Below, one piece after another: positions 1-11,899 of a stretch of 64,000 bases of DNA. This DNA comes from Gonocerus acuteangulatus (Eukaryota; Arthropoda; Insecta; Hemiptera; Coreidae). The stretch lies in contig OX328126.1 of NCBI GenBank assembly GCA_946811695.1, positions 87,523,085 to 87,587,084 on the forward strand, read 5' to 3'. The notes under the pieces were generated by a model that was not told the origin of the DNA, did no database searches, and saw nothing but the letters and a program-made list of their open reading frames with translations. Position 1 is the stretch's first letter. Each line of letters begins with the position of its first letter. Both the position numbers and the translations under genes were made by a program.

Positions 1-183
1 GAATTACAATACATTGTATATAATCTATCAGAAGATGATTTTTCCCTAGAGTGATTGACCAAAAGGACTAAACCCTAACCAGAAGGTCTTCGGGTAAACA
101 TGCTTCTTCCGCCGATTGAATCCCTAACAAGTTTCTCTGATCCTCAACTTCCTATCCAGGAACAATAGAATGGAACACTACGG

Positions 184-258
184 AATCTCTCAGCAACACC
201 AATCTCCAATCTCTCAGCAACACCAATTTCCAATCTCTCAGCAGCACCGATGTCCAAT
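184..258. repeat. 24-bp tandem repeat, three copies
   Basis: Three consecutive 24-bp units starting AATCTCTCAGCA at 184, 208 and 232. The third is diverged (CAGCACCGATG). A short minus-strand frame runs through it only because 24 is divisible by three; no protein is inferred. Confidence 0.8.
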
Positions 259-576
259 ATCGGTGGTGAATTATGCAACAAGCAGCTTGATATAATTCCA
301 ACAACTTCAAGTTTCCGAGATCTCATCATCAATTTCTAGATCCAATTATATTCTGACGGGGATATTGTATCTCCGACATTCAATTACAAACTAAATATCA
401 ATTATAGAGAAGTATTTTAGTTGTGTTTTTTTTTCAGTCACCTTCAATTTACAAATTATATTTAAATTTAACTAGATTGAAGGATAAAACATTATAGAAA
501 ATGTGGACCCCAGAGGTCCAGGGTTCTGAGTAAGAAACTCAATGTTTTGAGGAAAATGGAGTCAAAGTTGAACATA

Positions 577-804
577 TCGTCCCTACCATGTCAAACTATC
601 GAATATGAAAAATCTCATTTTTCTCGTGGATAGCGGCCGAAACGACTTGTCGCAACTCTAACCCCTTTAGAGTAGCCGAAAATGCCTTAAATAAAGAATC
701 GAATAAGACCATTTTTCCATATATTATTTCGTTAATGTATTGAATATGTTCGTTAGCTAATATCTCCGGTTTTAATATTCGACAGTTCGACATGGTAGGG
801 ACGA
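577..804. mobile_element. Small TIR element (MITE), TA target duplication
   Basis: Inverted ends TCGTCCCTACCATGTC at 577 and its reverse complement ending at 804 extend about 32 bp with a few mismatches. TA dinucleotides at 575-576 and 805-806 fit a Tc1/mariner-type target duplication. The 228-bp interior has no coding capacity. The superfamily is inferred only from the TA flanks. Confidence 0.7.
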
Positions 805-806
805 TA

Positions 807-2550
807 ATAGCAAAAGTAGATTTTTACAGTTCCGATCATACTAGGCGAAAACTCAGGTCATGAGCTGTTTATTATCGATGATACACAATAGGCACATCAT
901 CCGGATTATGATTAATATGCAAAATAATTGGAGAATCAGCAGCTAGACACCTTAATTTTCTTGTGGTCTTATTATTAGTGACAATAATCAAGAAAACACA
1001 AGCCAGGAGGCAACAACTGTCAAGAAAATCACTAGGATCTCTTTACCAAACACAAGATAAAGGTGTTCACAGCCCATTTCTGTATCTAACTATTATTATA
1101 CTTTAGGTGTGACAAAGCGAAAGAGCTCCAAAACAAAAACATGATTTCTTGATTTTGTCGATTTTGGTAATCTTGTAGATTTGTTAGTTGTGTTAGCGAG
1201 ACCTTGTACAATGTGCAGATTCATTAGAATATCACTGTCAGGAAATAGTAGTGCGTGTGCATATTGCATTCCTTGTAAAAATACGCTCTTTCTACATATA
1301 GAGAAAAACCTTATAGAAATATTGGAACTGCACAGCATGAACCCACAACTTTCTGCTGCTAGGAGATATGAATGCAGAATGTTTTTACTGGCATTTGAAT
1401 TTCTCTTACAAATGGAGTAAATTAATATTGGACATTTTACTAACGAAAGATTTCATTATTTAGACCAACGGAGTTCTTGTACGGGAACAAATTGGTTTTG
1501 TAATATTGGGAAGAAGAGTAAATACAACTAAAATTACATAGAATGATGTGCTAACAGACAAACAATGAATAATTTCTAACGGAGGTTACACAAGTAGCAT
1601 ATAGTAGCAGGGAGATTTCGTACTAAAAAGCTCTCTATTTACGGGTTTGCTCTTGTGGGTTTGATCCTAACCAGTTCGAATGGAGGTTTCACAGGTGTAG
1701 GTTACAGACTGAATCGGTGTTGATGGCTGCTACCCACGTGGGGAGAGGGGAAGGTAATCACTAATCGATTTCCGATATTCGAGAACGATTCATTCATCTT
1801 CACTAATGAGCTAGGCTTAATTATCAGCTATTCACGTCCTCATCGAACCTTCGTCAAAATCATCCTCCTTTCAAACGGAGGTTTCACTTCTATTCTCTAC
1901 CACTCCAACATATTAAAAATATTGGACTCGACCATTTTTGTCCTCGGAACAATTGTAAAAAGTGTTACACTTTTATACAATTTCATAATACTGGTTATTC
2001 AAAATTTCTCTCCATAAAAATCATAGATCTTCTAATGAATTTTTAAACAACTTACCAGTTAGGAAATAGTCACAGATCGGACATGACATATATATTTTCA
2101 AATTACCAGAAGAACATTTTAAAAACTATTTTATTACTTCTAAAAGACGAGATGAACTGAGAATTTTGAAGATATGTGCACTAGTCAAAAGTAGGAGACG
2201 GACTGCTGAATGTGGCAAGGAAGTGGGGGTATTTATAAAGAGGATTGTGATAAGGATATTTCTTAGAACGCTGAGGACAAATAGGTCTATTTTGCAAAAA
2301 AGGATTTTTGACTGGAGATTCATTTTTTGCAAAATAAACATATTTGTCCTTGAAACGACCTTAATTTTGCACCGATGGGGTAAAACAGACCTCGGATTAG
2401 AATTCAGTGACCCTCAAAACCACGGAAGCTCTAGTTATTTCTGCTAAAACGACTTCATACGAATTTTGACCTTCAAATGTTCTTAAGCCTCATGTGCTGG
2501 AGTAAAACGGACTCCGGATTCGGGTTCAGCGTGGTCTTTGGAAGAGACCA
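807..2550. other. No recognisable gene
   Basis: AT-rich sequence with short open frames on both strands. None shows a family motif, and I saw no repeat shared with the rest of the window. Confidence 0.4.
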
Positions 2551-2689
2551 CTTTTTAGCGCGGTTCCTCCCTCCACCATAGGGAGGTACCCCGCTTATAA
2601 GGTTGATGCAATGAACCAATCCGGAAGTGCCGACTAGAAAATTTCGCGTTTCAGAACCCCTAGAAACCGAAAATAACGGTCGTTCAAAT

Positions 2690-2702
2690 TTATGTATATA
2701 TG

Positions 2703-2768
<66 letters not shown>
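2690..2768. repeat. (TA)n tract inside family A element
   Basis: Nearly pure TA repeat with occasional TG. It sits at the equivalent position in all four family A copies (also near 6.85, 36.5 and 45.0 kb), between the conserved words CAAATTT and TTTGTCTGTTCGCTC, so it belongs to the element. Confidence 0.9.
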
Positions 2769-2771
<3 letters not shown>

Positions 2772-3069
2772 CTGTTCGCTCATTTCTGGCATCCCTGATG
2801 GTCCGATTTTGATGAAATTTGGTACAAAAATCTGTCGTCCAATTTGAAAGGTCAAGTTCGTTAACCAGCAGAATCCGCCCACTGGAAGATGGCGTTTGGG
2901 GCGAAATTCGGGCAAAAAAATCGTAACGCTTACGTTTTTGAGTTCATAAGCTTGTAAGTACTCTTTTTATAAGCTTCTTGGGCTAGGAAAACGAATGAAA
3001 CCATTGCGATAGCTTTAACCGTTTTCGAGAAAACTGAAAAAATAATTTTTGAATGCCGTTTTTGGTTTG

Positions 3070-3770
3070 GGTACTTAGAATCATGGGATTCAGTTGAAAC
3101 ATTTACTGCATTTTCTACTTTCATTAAAACTAATATGTTGAAATTTTGGTTGCGTTTGGAGTTAAGGAAGGGTTAGAATAAAATATTTTATTAACAGACA
3201 TAAAAAAGTTTTGGTAACTTTGTATACTTTCCTTAATATCTCGAAAAAGGTTGAGAATTTGGGAAATGGAAGAATACCATTAGAAAGCTTACTAAATGAT
3301 CTACAAAAAACGTTCTAATGAAAGCTTCTATTAGGCGATGTCAATCGGAGAAATAAGTGCTTAAAACTTTAAAGTAATTGATTTCGCTTATTCGAACTGT
3401 TCTTTTTGTCTTTGATTTTGGTACTTAGAATTGTGGGATTTAGTTGAAACATTTTCTGCATGTTCTACTTTTATCAAAACTAATATGTTAAAATTTTGGT
3501 TACGTTTGGAGTTAAGGAAGGATTAGAATAAAATATTTTATTAACAGACATGAAATGTTTTGGGAGCTTCGTATACATTCCCTAATATCTCGAAAACGGT
3601 TAGAAATATTGGCAAACGGAGGGTTACCATGCAAAAGCTTACTAAATGTTCTACAAAAAAGATTCTGAAACAATTTTTGATTAGGCTATGTCAATCGGAG
3701 AAATAAGTGCTTAAACTTTGAAGTAATTTATTTCGTTTATTCGAACGGTTCTTTTTGTTTGTTTTTATTC
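3070..3770 (+). repeat. About 350-bp direct repeats within family A element
   Basis: Units begin GGTACTTAGAATCATGGGAT near 3070 and 3420 and share the internal words TTAACAGACATAAAA, AATATCTCGAAAA and GATGTCAATCGGAGAAATAA. Further copies lie at about 5330-5460 (partial), 5628-5975, 7195-7530, 36838-37190 and 37355-37700, and inverted at 44285-44670. Their number differs between element copies, which gives much of the length variation. Confidence 0.8.
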
Positions 3771-6350
3771 TTTGTTATTTTTTCATTGCTTATAGTTGGA
3801 TAATGTATTTGGCAATAAAACAGATTAATTAAAATAAGAAAAACAATTCATTGTTAGAAATATATCAGGCTGTACCGTATGAAATGTCAGTTTTGGATTT
3901 GCCGATTTCCTTCAAATGTCTTGAAACTGTCGAGGCTCCTACTCCGAGTTCTTTGGCATATTCCCTAGTGTTTTCAATTGCTTATAGTAGTCAAATGTAT
4001 TTTCCAAAAAAAACAGGATACGTATAATTATAAACAATATTTTATTTTTGCGGAATCTTGGGATTCTCAGATGCCGTATGAATATCTATTAGGCCCCCTT
4101 CGTATATTTTCCTTAATATCTCGAAAAGGGTTAGGATATCGTGGCATGTGAAATATATCAGTTAGAAAGCTTACAGAATTCTCCACAAAAAATGTTTTGA
4201 AGAAATGTTTGATGGAGTTTCGTTTATGTAAACGGATCTATTTGTGTGTTTCCCGTAGTTTTTGTTTTCACTTCTCGTTATTTTTGTACTTGCTTATAGA
4301 ACTCAAATGTATTTGTCAGTAAACAGGATACGTTCAATTAGAATCAATATTTTGTTTGTTAGAATTCGAAGAAGCCGTATGAATATCTAGATTACAGTAC
4401 TGGTGTTGATTTCGTTCTTTAGAATTATTCTTGGTATTCCCTATTTTCATCTGTTACCCATAGTTTTTTATTGTTAGTAGTTTTTTCTTATTGATTATAG
4501 AATATAAATCTATTTGGCTATAAAACAGGATACGTAAAATTAGTAACAATATTTCGGAGATTTCTGAGCGAAATGCCTTTAAGATTTTCTACCACCACGA
4601 ACGGCGTTTTTCCTCTCTTTTTATCCACTAGATAGGCTTTATTTGGGATATTATTCTATATATGTTTTATTTAACAGGGGATTCTGATGAAATGTCATGT
4701 TTTTGCTGTGGATTTTAATTACGATGTGTCTAAGATTGGGTAACATTAGCGAGTCTACATAGTTAAGAACCGACGACGGAGGATTACTTCTTGCTATGAT
4801 TTAGTCTACATATGTATATTAAGTCCTAAATCCAAAAAATAAACTTCACAACGGTTAGATACTATGAGCGAATATGGCGGTTCAATGCCCGTAGAAGCAG
4901 AAGGTCCCCAGGAAATTTACCTGCTAAGAGTTAATCCTCAAGAGCTGTAAATATACCCCAGGTATCTGACGACACAAATACAAAGCCTTGGCGGAGAGCA
5001 CCCCAAAAACACAGATCCAAACATAGGTTATATACTAAATATTCATAAAGACTACTTAGTTGTAACCCGATTCATCAATTAGCAATCAATAGTTTTCAAC
5101 ACAGGTTATATACTAAATATTGATAAAAAGTATTTAAGTAGAAAAAAAAAAACAAGATTCATCAAGACTTGTTTTTGGTCCATTTGTATCTACTCCATAG
5201 ACTTAATTAGGTATAATTCTATATATTATTCTATTTTAGGTATTATTCTATATATTGACTCGTTATTCGTCAAGACTTGTTATTTGTCCTTCTGTATCTA
5301 CTAGATAGGCTTTATTCGGCATATTATTAGAAAGCTTATTAAATGCTCTAAAAAAAAGGTTCTAATGAATGTTTTGATTAGGCGATGTCAATCGGAGAAA
5401 TAAGAGCTTAAAACTTTAAAGTAATTGGTTTCGCTTATTCGAACTGTTCTTTTTGTCTGTTTTTCATTCCTTGTTATTTTTTAATCGCTTATAGTTGGAT
5501 AATGTATTTGAAAATAAAACAGGTTAAGAAAAATAGGAAAAAAAATTAATGTTAGAGATATGGATTTCCAAGATATAGCTTTTCAACTGCCTAGCGTCCT
5601 TCCTAGAGAGGGTTGTTTGTCTTTGATTTTGGTACTTAGAATTATGGGATACAGTTGAAACATTTTCTGCATGTTCGAATTTCATGAACACTAATATGTT
5701 GAAATTTTTGTTACGTTTAGAGTAAAGGAAGGGTTAGAATAAAATATTTTATTAACAGACAAAAAAAGTTTTGGTAACTTTGTATACTTTCGTTAGTATC
5801 TCGAAAACCGTTGACAATCCTGTGAAGCGGAAGATTACCATTCGAAAGCTTACTAAATGCTCTACAAAAAAGGTTCTGAAGAAAGTTTTAATTAGGCGAT
5901 GTCAATCGGAGAAATAAGTGCTTAAAACTTTAAATTAATTGATTTTGTTAATTCGAATGGTTCTTTTTGTCTGTTTTATTCCTTGTTATTTTTTAATTGC
6001 TTATAGTTTGATAATGTATTTGACAATAAAACTGGTTAAGTAAAATAACAAAAACAATTTATTGTTAGAAATATAGATTTCCAGGATTCCAAGACCTTGT
6101 CACTAGCGGGACAGTTTCTAGTGATAGCCGACTCTTCCAGGTAAGATTGTAAATCATGACCTTTCAAGACTTTACTACACACAGGAATGGCGTTAGTGGC
6201 CTTAAGGGTTGATACGCCATTATAATAATTAATTAAAAAAAATACGGGTGGAACCAAAATAATAACTGCTTCTATTTTAATCTTTCCAAATTAGACTAGG
6301 GATATGAACGGAACCGCGCTAAGATGATGCAGTTCCTGCGAGACGGATTT

Positions 6351-6673
6351 TTTTATTTTTATTTTGTGCGACTGTGTAATTGATCTTCATTTGAAAATAA
6401 TGATTTTTAATCATATACAACGTTTGAGCTTCAATTTGTAGCAATCGTTATGACTATTACTAAAGTAACTACTGAATTTTCAATGCAGTGAACTGTGAGA
6501 TAATTATCACTAGAAGAGGATGAAGGGGGCTGACCCTGCCAGGTAAGGCCATAAAAGCTTTTCAAGAAAGGTGGAACCAAAATAATAACTGTTTTTATTT
6601 TAAAATTTCTAAATGAGACTAGTGTTAAGAACGAACTGCGCTAAGATGACGCAGATCCTATGTGACGGACTTT
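6351..6673 (+). mobile_element. Second Helentron-like 3' terminus abutting copy 2
   Basis: Between the end of copy 1 and the start of copy 2 is another family A 3' end. GAACTGCGCTAAGATGACGCAG near 6632 is followed by GTGACGGACTTTTT, which joins directly to the 5' motif of copy 2. The preceding word CCAAAATAATAACTG also occurs before the 3' ends of other copies. Either copy 1 read through its first terminus or a truncated element lies here. Confidence 0.6.
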
Positions 6674-6831
6674 TTAGCGCGGTTCCTCCCTCCCCCATAG
6701 GGAGGAACCCCGCTTATAAGGTTGATACAAGGAAACAATCCGGAAGTGCCGACTAGAAAATTTTGCGTTTCAGAACCCCTAGAGATCGAAAATGATGGTG
6801 GTTCAAATTTGTATATACATATATATGTATA

Positions 6832-6890
<59 letters not shown>

Positions 6891-8033
6891 TTGTCTGTTC
6901 GCTCATTTCTGGCTTCCCTAATGGTCCGATTGTGATGAAATTTGGTACAAAAATCCGTCGTTCAATTTGAAAGGTCAAGTTCGTTAACCAGCAAAATCCG
7001 TTCACTGGAAGATGGCGTTTGGGGCGACATTCGGGCAAAAAAATCGTAACGCTTACGTTTTTGAGTTCATAAGCTTGTAAGCATTCGTTTTATAGGCTTC
7101 TTGGGCTAGGAAAACGAATGAAACCATTTTCAAGGCGATAGCTTTAACCGTTTTCGAGAAAATTGGAAAAATAGTTTTTGAATACCGTTTTTGGTTTGGG
7201 TACTTAGAATCATGGGATTCAGTTGAAACATTTTCTGCATGTTCTACTTTCATTAAAACTAATACGTTGAAATTTGTGTTTCATTTGGGGTTAAGGAAGG
7301 GTTAGAATAAAATATTTTACTAACAGACATAAAAAGGTTTGGTACCTTTGTATACTTTCCTTAATATCTCAAAAAAGGTTGAGAATCTTGGTAAACGCAA
7401 GAATACCATTAGAAAGCTTACTAAATGCTCTACAAAAAAGGTTCTGATGAAAGTTTTGATTAGACGATGTCAATCGGAGAAATAAGTGCTTAAAACTTTA
7501 AAGTAATTGATTTCCCTTATTCGAACTGTTCTTTTTGTCCGTTTTTATTCCTTGTTATTTTTTAACTGCTTATAGTTGGATAATGTATTTGATAATAAAT
7601 CAGGTTAAGAAAAATAATTTAATCTTAGAGATATGGATTTCCATGACATTGAAAATGCCTAGCGGGGTCCTTCCAAGGGCGGGGACCCATCCAGGTAAGA
7701 TCGTAAATAAGACCTTTCTTGAAAGTAAAGATGGAACTGTCAACTTTGGTCCTCCTCTGCCTCCTGGCACTTTCATTGCTGACGAAGACTACCAATGAGT
7801 AGCCAAAACGTCCTAAATTTAGATTTTTTAACAAAAATCGTATTGAGGTTTCTTTAGCCGAATCCCAACCATTCCATCTTTACTTATCACCTCGACGGCT
7901 AACTATCTAATCTTCATGCTTTCTCGAAATGTGGACCCAAAATAATAACATCTTCTATTCTAATCATTTTAAATGAGTCTAGAGATAAGAACGGAACCGC
8001 GCTAAGATGATGCAGTTCCTGCGAGTCGGACTT
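6674..8033 (+). mobile_element. Helentron-like element, family A copy 2
   Basis: The 5' end TTTTTAGCGCGGTTCC and its stem-loop start at 6671-6700; the 3' end GGAACCGCGCTAAGATGATG lies at 7992-8011 and the terminal hairpin finishes near 8032. It contains (TA)n at about 6830-6890, one 350-bp internal unit and a captured PLE arm at 7736-7915. The same captured segment is in the inverted copy at 43804-45284 but not in the copy at 36308-38070, so there are two subfamilies. Confidence 0.65.
7736..7915 (+). mobile_element. Captured PLE arm with mutated hammerhead
   Basis: Words from 7779 on match the PLE arm at 52444-52550: CTGACGAAG, ACCAATGAGTAGCC, AACGTCC, TAGCCGAATCCCAACCATTC. It continues into CACCTCGACGGCTAACTATC, which is the left-end extension of the PLE. 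The hammerhead core reads CCAAAAC instead of CCGAAAC (near 7803-7809), so G12 of the catalytic core is lost and self-cleavage is unlikely. The bases just before CTGACGA match the PLE 3' untranslated region near 49925-49965, implying an internal deletion. Confidence 0.75.
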
Positions 8034-8512
8034 TTTTTACCAGAGTGTATATTTACCATCAATTTTTAACCCTTTGCCTCCGAGCATGAATGACCATCTT
8101 GTTTTTCTTGATATATATATTTTGAGTAAACACGAGAAGAGCAAGGAGCCGAGAGGGAGGTAAATTACCTCGGATATACCGAAGGGGGGGGGGCGAGTGG
8201 TGATATTTCTCCCCACTCCAGTATCCCACCAATCATCCACCGTCATGGCCAATCCTCAGCCTAGCCAATCAACTCTCTGCCCGCTCCATAAACCTTCTCA
8301 CTTTATAACTATCTAAGCAGAATATCTTTCCTATTTATTTGTTTATTTCTGTTTCTATTTGTTTTACAAAATATATTTCCATTGTACTCTTTTTTTCATC
8401 CCACATGGAAACAACATATATTATAAACTATTAATCCTCAAGAGTTTATTTCTTTTTTTGTAAAGTCCACTTATATGACACAGATTTTCCGAACAAGTTA
8501 TTTACAGTTTCC

Positions 8513-8602
8513 CACTCTTCTTTAGCCAGGATAGGGCTGATGAATTTATTTTTTCGAAAGGAAAACCATCAAACCTACTGGTATTCGAATCCTCGCCCAG
8601 AA
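8513..8602 (-). mobile_element. Partial tRNA-type SINE, family 2
   Basis: The segment AGCCAGGATAGGGCTGATG...GTATTCGAATCC parallels the better copy at 31521-31726 in the same orientation. It keeps part of the body and a B-box-like word. It is diverged and lacks the head end. Confidence 0.45.
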
Positions 8603-8830
8603 TGTTCTATCGTAAGTTTCTAATTTAAATTATTATCGTCGTATTTAAAGTAATTTTTTTTTTACTTGATAAGAATAAGAACAGATCTTTAATTCATGAA
8701 CGAATAATTCCAGTTATGGCACTTTAAATTAAACAAATAAATTGTAAATTTCCAAAAACAACTAATATAATAACAATTTGGTGAAATTGGTACAATACCT
8801 ATACTGCTAGGGTATATTCATTTTATACAT

Positions 8831-8886
8831 ATATGTGTGTGAATATTTCTGTCTCACCACGCTGTACCAATGTGACCACATTTTAC

Positions 8887-8954
<68 letters not shown>

Positions 8955-9091
8955 AATATTTCTGTCTCACCATGCTGTTCCAATGTGACCGCATTTTACG
9001 GTATATATATATTTTGTATTACAGTATTACACTTACTTGTGGATCACTTGGATGTGGTTTCATGACACTTGGACACACCGGACCTCCACAC

Positions 9092-9135
<44 letters not shown>
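8831..9135. repeat. TA microsatellites with duplicated flank
   Basis: A segment of about 55 bp (GTGTGAATATTTCTGTCTCACC through ATTTTACGGTA) occurs at about 8836-8890 and again at 8948-9003, each followed by (TA)n. A third TA run is at 9093-9134. The microsatellite and its flank were duplicated together. Confidence 0.8.
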
Positions 9136-9140
<5 letters not shown>

Positions 9141-9157
9141 TACTAAGAAGTGTTCTG

Positions 9158-9580
9158 ACTAAGGTTGCTAATGGGTGAGGAGGCTTTGCAAGGGTTCGGG
9201 ATATTATTACCTCGGATGGACCATCCCCAGGTATAGCGTAAACTCTATGAGGGACAAAATCACAGTTTATTTCTAGTAATTCAAGGTCTGCCATCATAGT
9301 TGAAATGAACCGTATATAAAAATAATATTCTGAAATAGATACAGTACGGTAACAGCTGACTTGTTATCGTCCTAGCAACGGATGCTGCCTAGGCGTGCAT
9401 GCTCTCCTCAAAACCAACTAGAAATTCAAACCTCTATAAAAATACTTAGATATTCGAATATCATTAAATCCTTTCTTAGCGATTGTTTACATCCTAAGGG
9501 AGTGTCCATGCAAAATTTCAAATTTTTCTGTCAAGTGGTATGGGCTGGGCGATGATAGGTCAGTGAGTGAGTGTGTAGTA
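9158..9580 (+). repeat. Interspersed repeat family C, copy 1
   Basis: Shares long similarity with 29190-30135 and, inverted, with 59480-59810. Common words include CAAGGGTTC, AATTCAAGGTCTGCCATCAT, GCTGCCTAGGC, CATGCAAAATTTCAAA and GGGCTGGGCG, with a terminal TGAG-rich tract. A short tandem 3' tail is typical of retroposons, but I see no coding part and do not assign a clade. Confidence 0.7.
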
Positions 9581-9756
9581 TTTGACAAATATAGTAGACG
9601 ATTTTTTCCATAATGATTTTTTTAAATTACACTATTTGCCACCTGGGGCTACTCTTGTAAATAATCCTACTCTTGTAAATGAGTCTACTAATCCTTACGT
9701 TCCTGCCAGAGGAAAATTGAGCGTGTAAAGGAGGGATTGTTTGAGACTGAGAGAGA

Positions 9757-9844
<88 letters not shown>
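9757..9844. repeat. (GT)n(GA)n compound microsatellite
   Basis: A GT run from about 9762 to 9792 passes directly into a GA/GAGA run ending at 9844. Confidence 0.95.
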
Positions 9845-9849
9845 TCCAT

Positions 9850-10575
9850 AGAGGAGATGGCAGTGAGATGTCAATACAGCATTGTCGTGCGGGTGAGAGT
9901 GTCCTCAGATCCTGCTCCTTTGTCCGTATCCTGAGATATCGTCCTCAGGACTCCTGCAGGACATAACTCCTTCCAGGATACTTGTATCCGTCAGGACCTG
10001 CTATTGTATTCCTACAGTAACAAATGTTGAACCATTCTACCTGCCTAGGGGTCAGGAGACAAGTGGAGTTAGGCGTTTCAACCATACAATCCTCCATATG
10101 CCTTCATAATTCTAAACCACCGTCTGACTGAAATAGCGTAATTTTAGCGTGATTTCCTATCGTATATTTACCTCGTGTGTTATGAAGAGCCTACAATTGA
10201 GATTCACAATCCTATTTACGCTAAAAAAGGGTTAATATTACCTTGTAACTTTTTTTGCCATTTTTTATGGTGTTTAATGCTTCCTTAGCTAATAAAAAAT
10301 GATATCCAACAGCCTTCATGTGGCGGAATAGTTTTTAATTGTGCCTTTACACTCTCTTTTAACACTAGATTATACCAGACCTGGTACTTAGGTATATGAA
10401 TGTCAATAACAAAAAATATATTTGTTACTAATATATATAAAGTAACATTAAGTTCATTAAATGTATTCTCTACTTATAGCTACAAAAGTCATAACAACCT
10501 TTAGGAAAGCAAATGTTATATATAGTAGGAAATTGCACGACCAGTCAAAATGACTGGACTGATCTGGTAAATCTA
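9850..10575. other. No recognisable gene
   Basis: Lower-AT stretch rich in ATCCTG/CAGGA words (9890-10030) followed by AT-rich sequence. Nothing assignable before the CR1-like relic at 10580. Confidence 0.35.
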
Positions 10576-10579
10576 ATGG

Positions 10580-11110
10580 TTGTCCTTCAATACATGTCAC
10601 CTCCTCCCTACTCCTACACGTCAGCTTCTTGTATCTTCTCTAGTGTTCCCCCACTTCGACTATGGTTGCCTGGTGTATGGAGGGCTCACTGGGGAGCTTG
10701 AGGTTCGTCTTAAGCGATTAATGAACAGTTTTCTCAGATTTATCCTCGATACCCCCAGGGATGCCCATATTTCACACTGGTATTCCGAGTTGAAGTGGCT
10801 ATTTCCATCAATTCGACGACAATATTTCCTAGGTTCCTTCCTTTACCAAACCATTTCTTCCCAATCTCCTTCCTATATTTACAATCTCCTGCAGTTTAAA
10901 TCTGCTGTCCATTCCCGAGGTACCCGCTCCCGTCCCTCCGATCTCTATCCTCCCACTCATAAAACAGCCTTCTTCGCCCGTTCCTTCATCTCCCGAGCCT
11001 CCTCGTTCTGGAACTCTATCCCTCTTTCCATTCGACACTCTCCTACCTTACCTGTCTTTAAATCCCGCCTCTTTGATTTTCTCCTATCCTCCCAGGAAGA
11101 CGCTTCTTAA
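10580..11110 (+). pseudogene. CR1-like non-LTR retrotransposon ORF2, C-terminal end
   Basis: A 176-residue frame gives the region downstream of the reverse transcriptase in CR1/Jockey-type ORF2 proteins. Visible are SLVFPHFDYGCLVY (about residues 20-33), a basic RLKRLMNSFLRFI stretch, an aromatic YFLGSFLYQTI segment, and the conserved tail SFWNSIPLSIR...FKSRLFDFLL (about 142-168). The catalytic domain is absent, so this is a 5'-truncated insertion, the usual fate of these elements. The frame is uninterrupted to its stop at 11108-11110, so it is fairly young. The first methionine is not a true start; homology begins near residue 10. The clade is judged from the tail pattern, not from a tree. 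Confidence 0.8.
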
Positions 11111-11539
11111 AATTTCACCACCAGGAAGACCTGATTACCTTTGTAAATTATATTGCTGTTTTTTTCTCGTGGTTATGCATTTTCCTAGTTTATATCTTTT
11201 TATAGCCCCCATTCCTTTAATGTTTATTCAACTTTTTAATATTTATTTGTTTATTTAAACTCTTTAATTTTATTCCCATCCCCCTCTGAACATTGTATCA
11301 TCATTGCCCCATTCCAATGAATGTACATATTTACTTATATTTCATTTTATTATTTAAGGCTTCACATATAATATTTCTATTAGTTGATTTTTTTGTTTTG
11401 TTCCTTTATACTTTTGTTTTTCTTTATTCATATTTATATTTTTAGGTTAAATTTCTTTATTGTTTATTTTGTACTTATTTTTATTCTTATGGGACGAAGT
11501 CCCAGAATAAAGTTTTTTTTTTCATTCATTCATTCATAC
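11111..11539 (+). other. 3' untranslated region and CATT tail of CR1-like element
   Basis: A T-rich region follows the stop codon. It ends with a GGGACGAAGTCCC hairpin, an AATAAA signal, a T run and (CATT)n at 11522-11537. A short tandem tail rather than poly(A) is characteristic of CR1-type 3' ends. A second T run follows to about 11584. Confidence 0.65.
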
Positions 11540-11700
11540 ATTTCAAAATTAAAAATCTTTTCTTTTCTTTTTTTTTTTTTTTTTTAAATCTTTATTAAAA
11601 GAAATTATGAAAACAAATTAACAATGAAAAAATAAACATATCAGAACATATTTTAAAGTAATTTTTCTCAAAACTATGTGTTTCAAATCGGCAGATACTC

Positions 11701-11703
<3 letters not shown>

Positions 11704-11734
<31 letters not shown>

Positions 11735-11896
11735 GGCGCATCTACATCTAGGCCATTAGCGCCGACATCCAGGGTGCAGCGAGGAATTTTACCAGCGAGC
11801 CGTGGGATGATAAAATTCCTGCCGGAGGTTGGGAATCGAACCCACCATCTCCCGCTTATGAATCCAAGGCGCTAGCCATTAGACCACGGGAGACCC
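11704..11896 (-). mobile_element. tRNA-derived SINE, family 1 copy 1
   Basis: Read on the minus strand it starts GGGGTCTCCCGTGGTCTAAT, with a box A (TCTAATGGCTAGCGCC) and, about 50 bp in, a box B (GGTTCGATTCC near 11831-11842). A CGGCGCTAATGGCC...ATGCGCCGT tail and a poly(A) run (poly(T) on plus, 11704-11732) follow. This is the standard tRNA-headed SINE layout: a pol III promoter moved by a partner LINE. Other copies are at 33831 and 57574. Confidence 0.88.
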
Positions 11897-11899
11897 CAC

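Larger units (their letters stand above)
2556..6350 (+). mobile_element. Helentron-like non-autonomous element, family A copy 1
   Basis: The left end lies in a T run (TTTTAGCGCGGTTCC) followed by a CCTCCC/GGGAGG stem-loop. The right end has the inverse motif GGAACCGCGCTAA, then GATGCAGTTCCTGCGAGACGG with a GCAG/CTGC hairpin, then T's. Subterminal inverted repeats, a 3' hairpin, insertion between T's and an internal microsatellite are the known hallmarks of Helentrons (Helitron2/HINE). No Rep or helicase is seen, so it would be non-autonomous. The interior carries (TA)n near 2.7 kb, then degenerate direct repeats of about 350 bp. Copies start at 6674 and 36308, with an inverted one at 43804-45284. 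The class is inferred from architecture. Confidence 0.65.

Noticed and set aside
9737..9966. Arg/Glu-rich frames
   Set aside because: Translation of the (GT)n(GA)n microsatellite.
11820..11896. Functional tRNA gene
   Set aside because: Boxes A and B are present but no acceptor stem pairs and the unit recurs with a common non-tRNA tail; it is a SINE.
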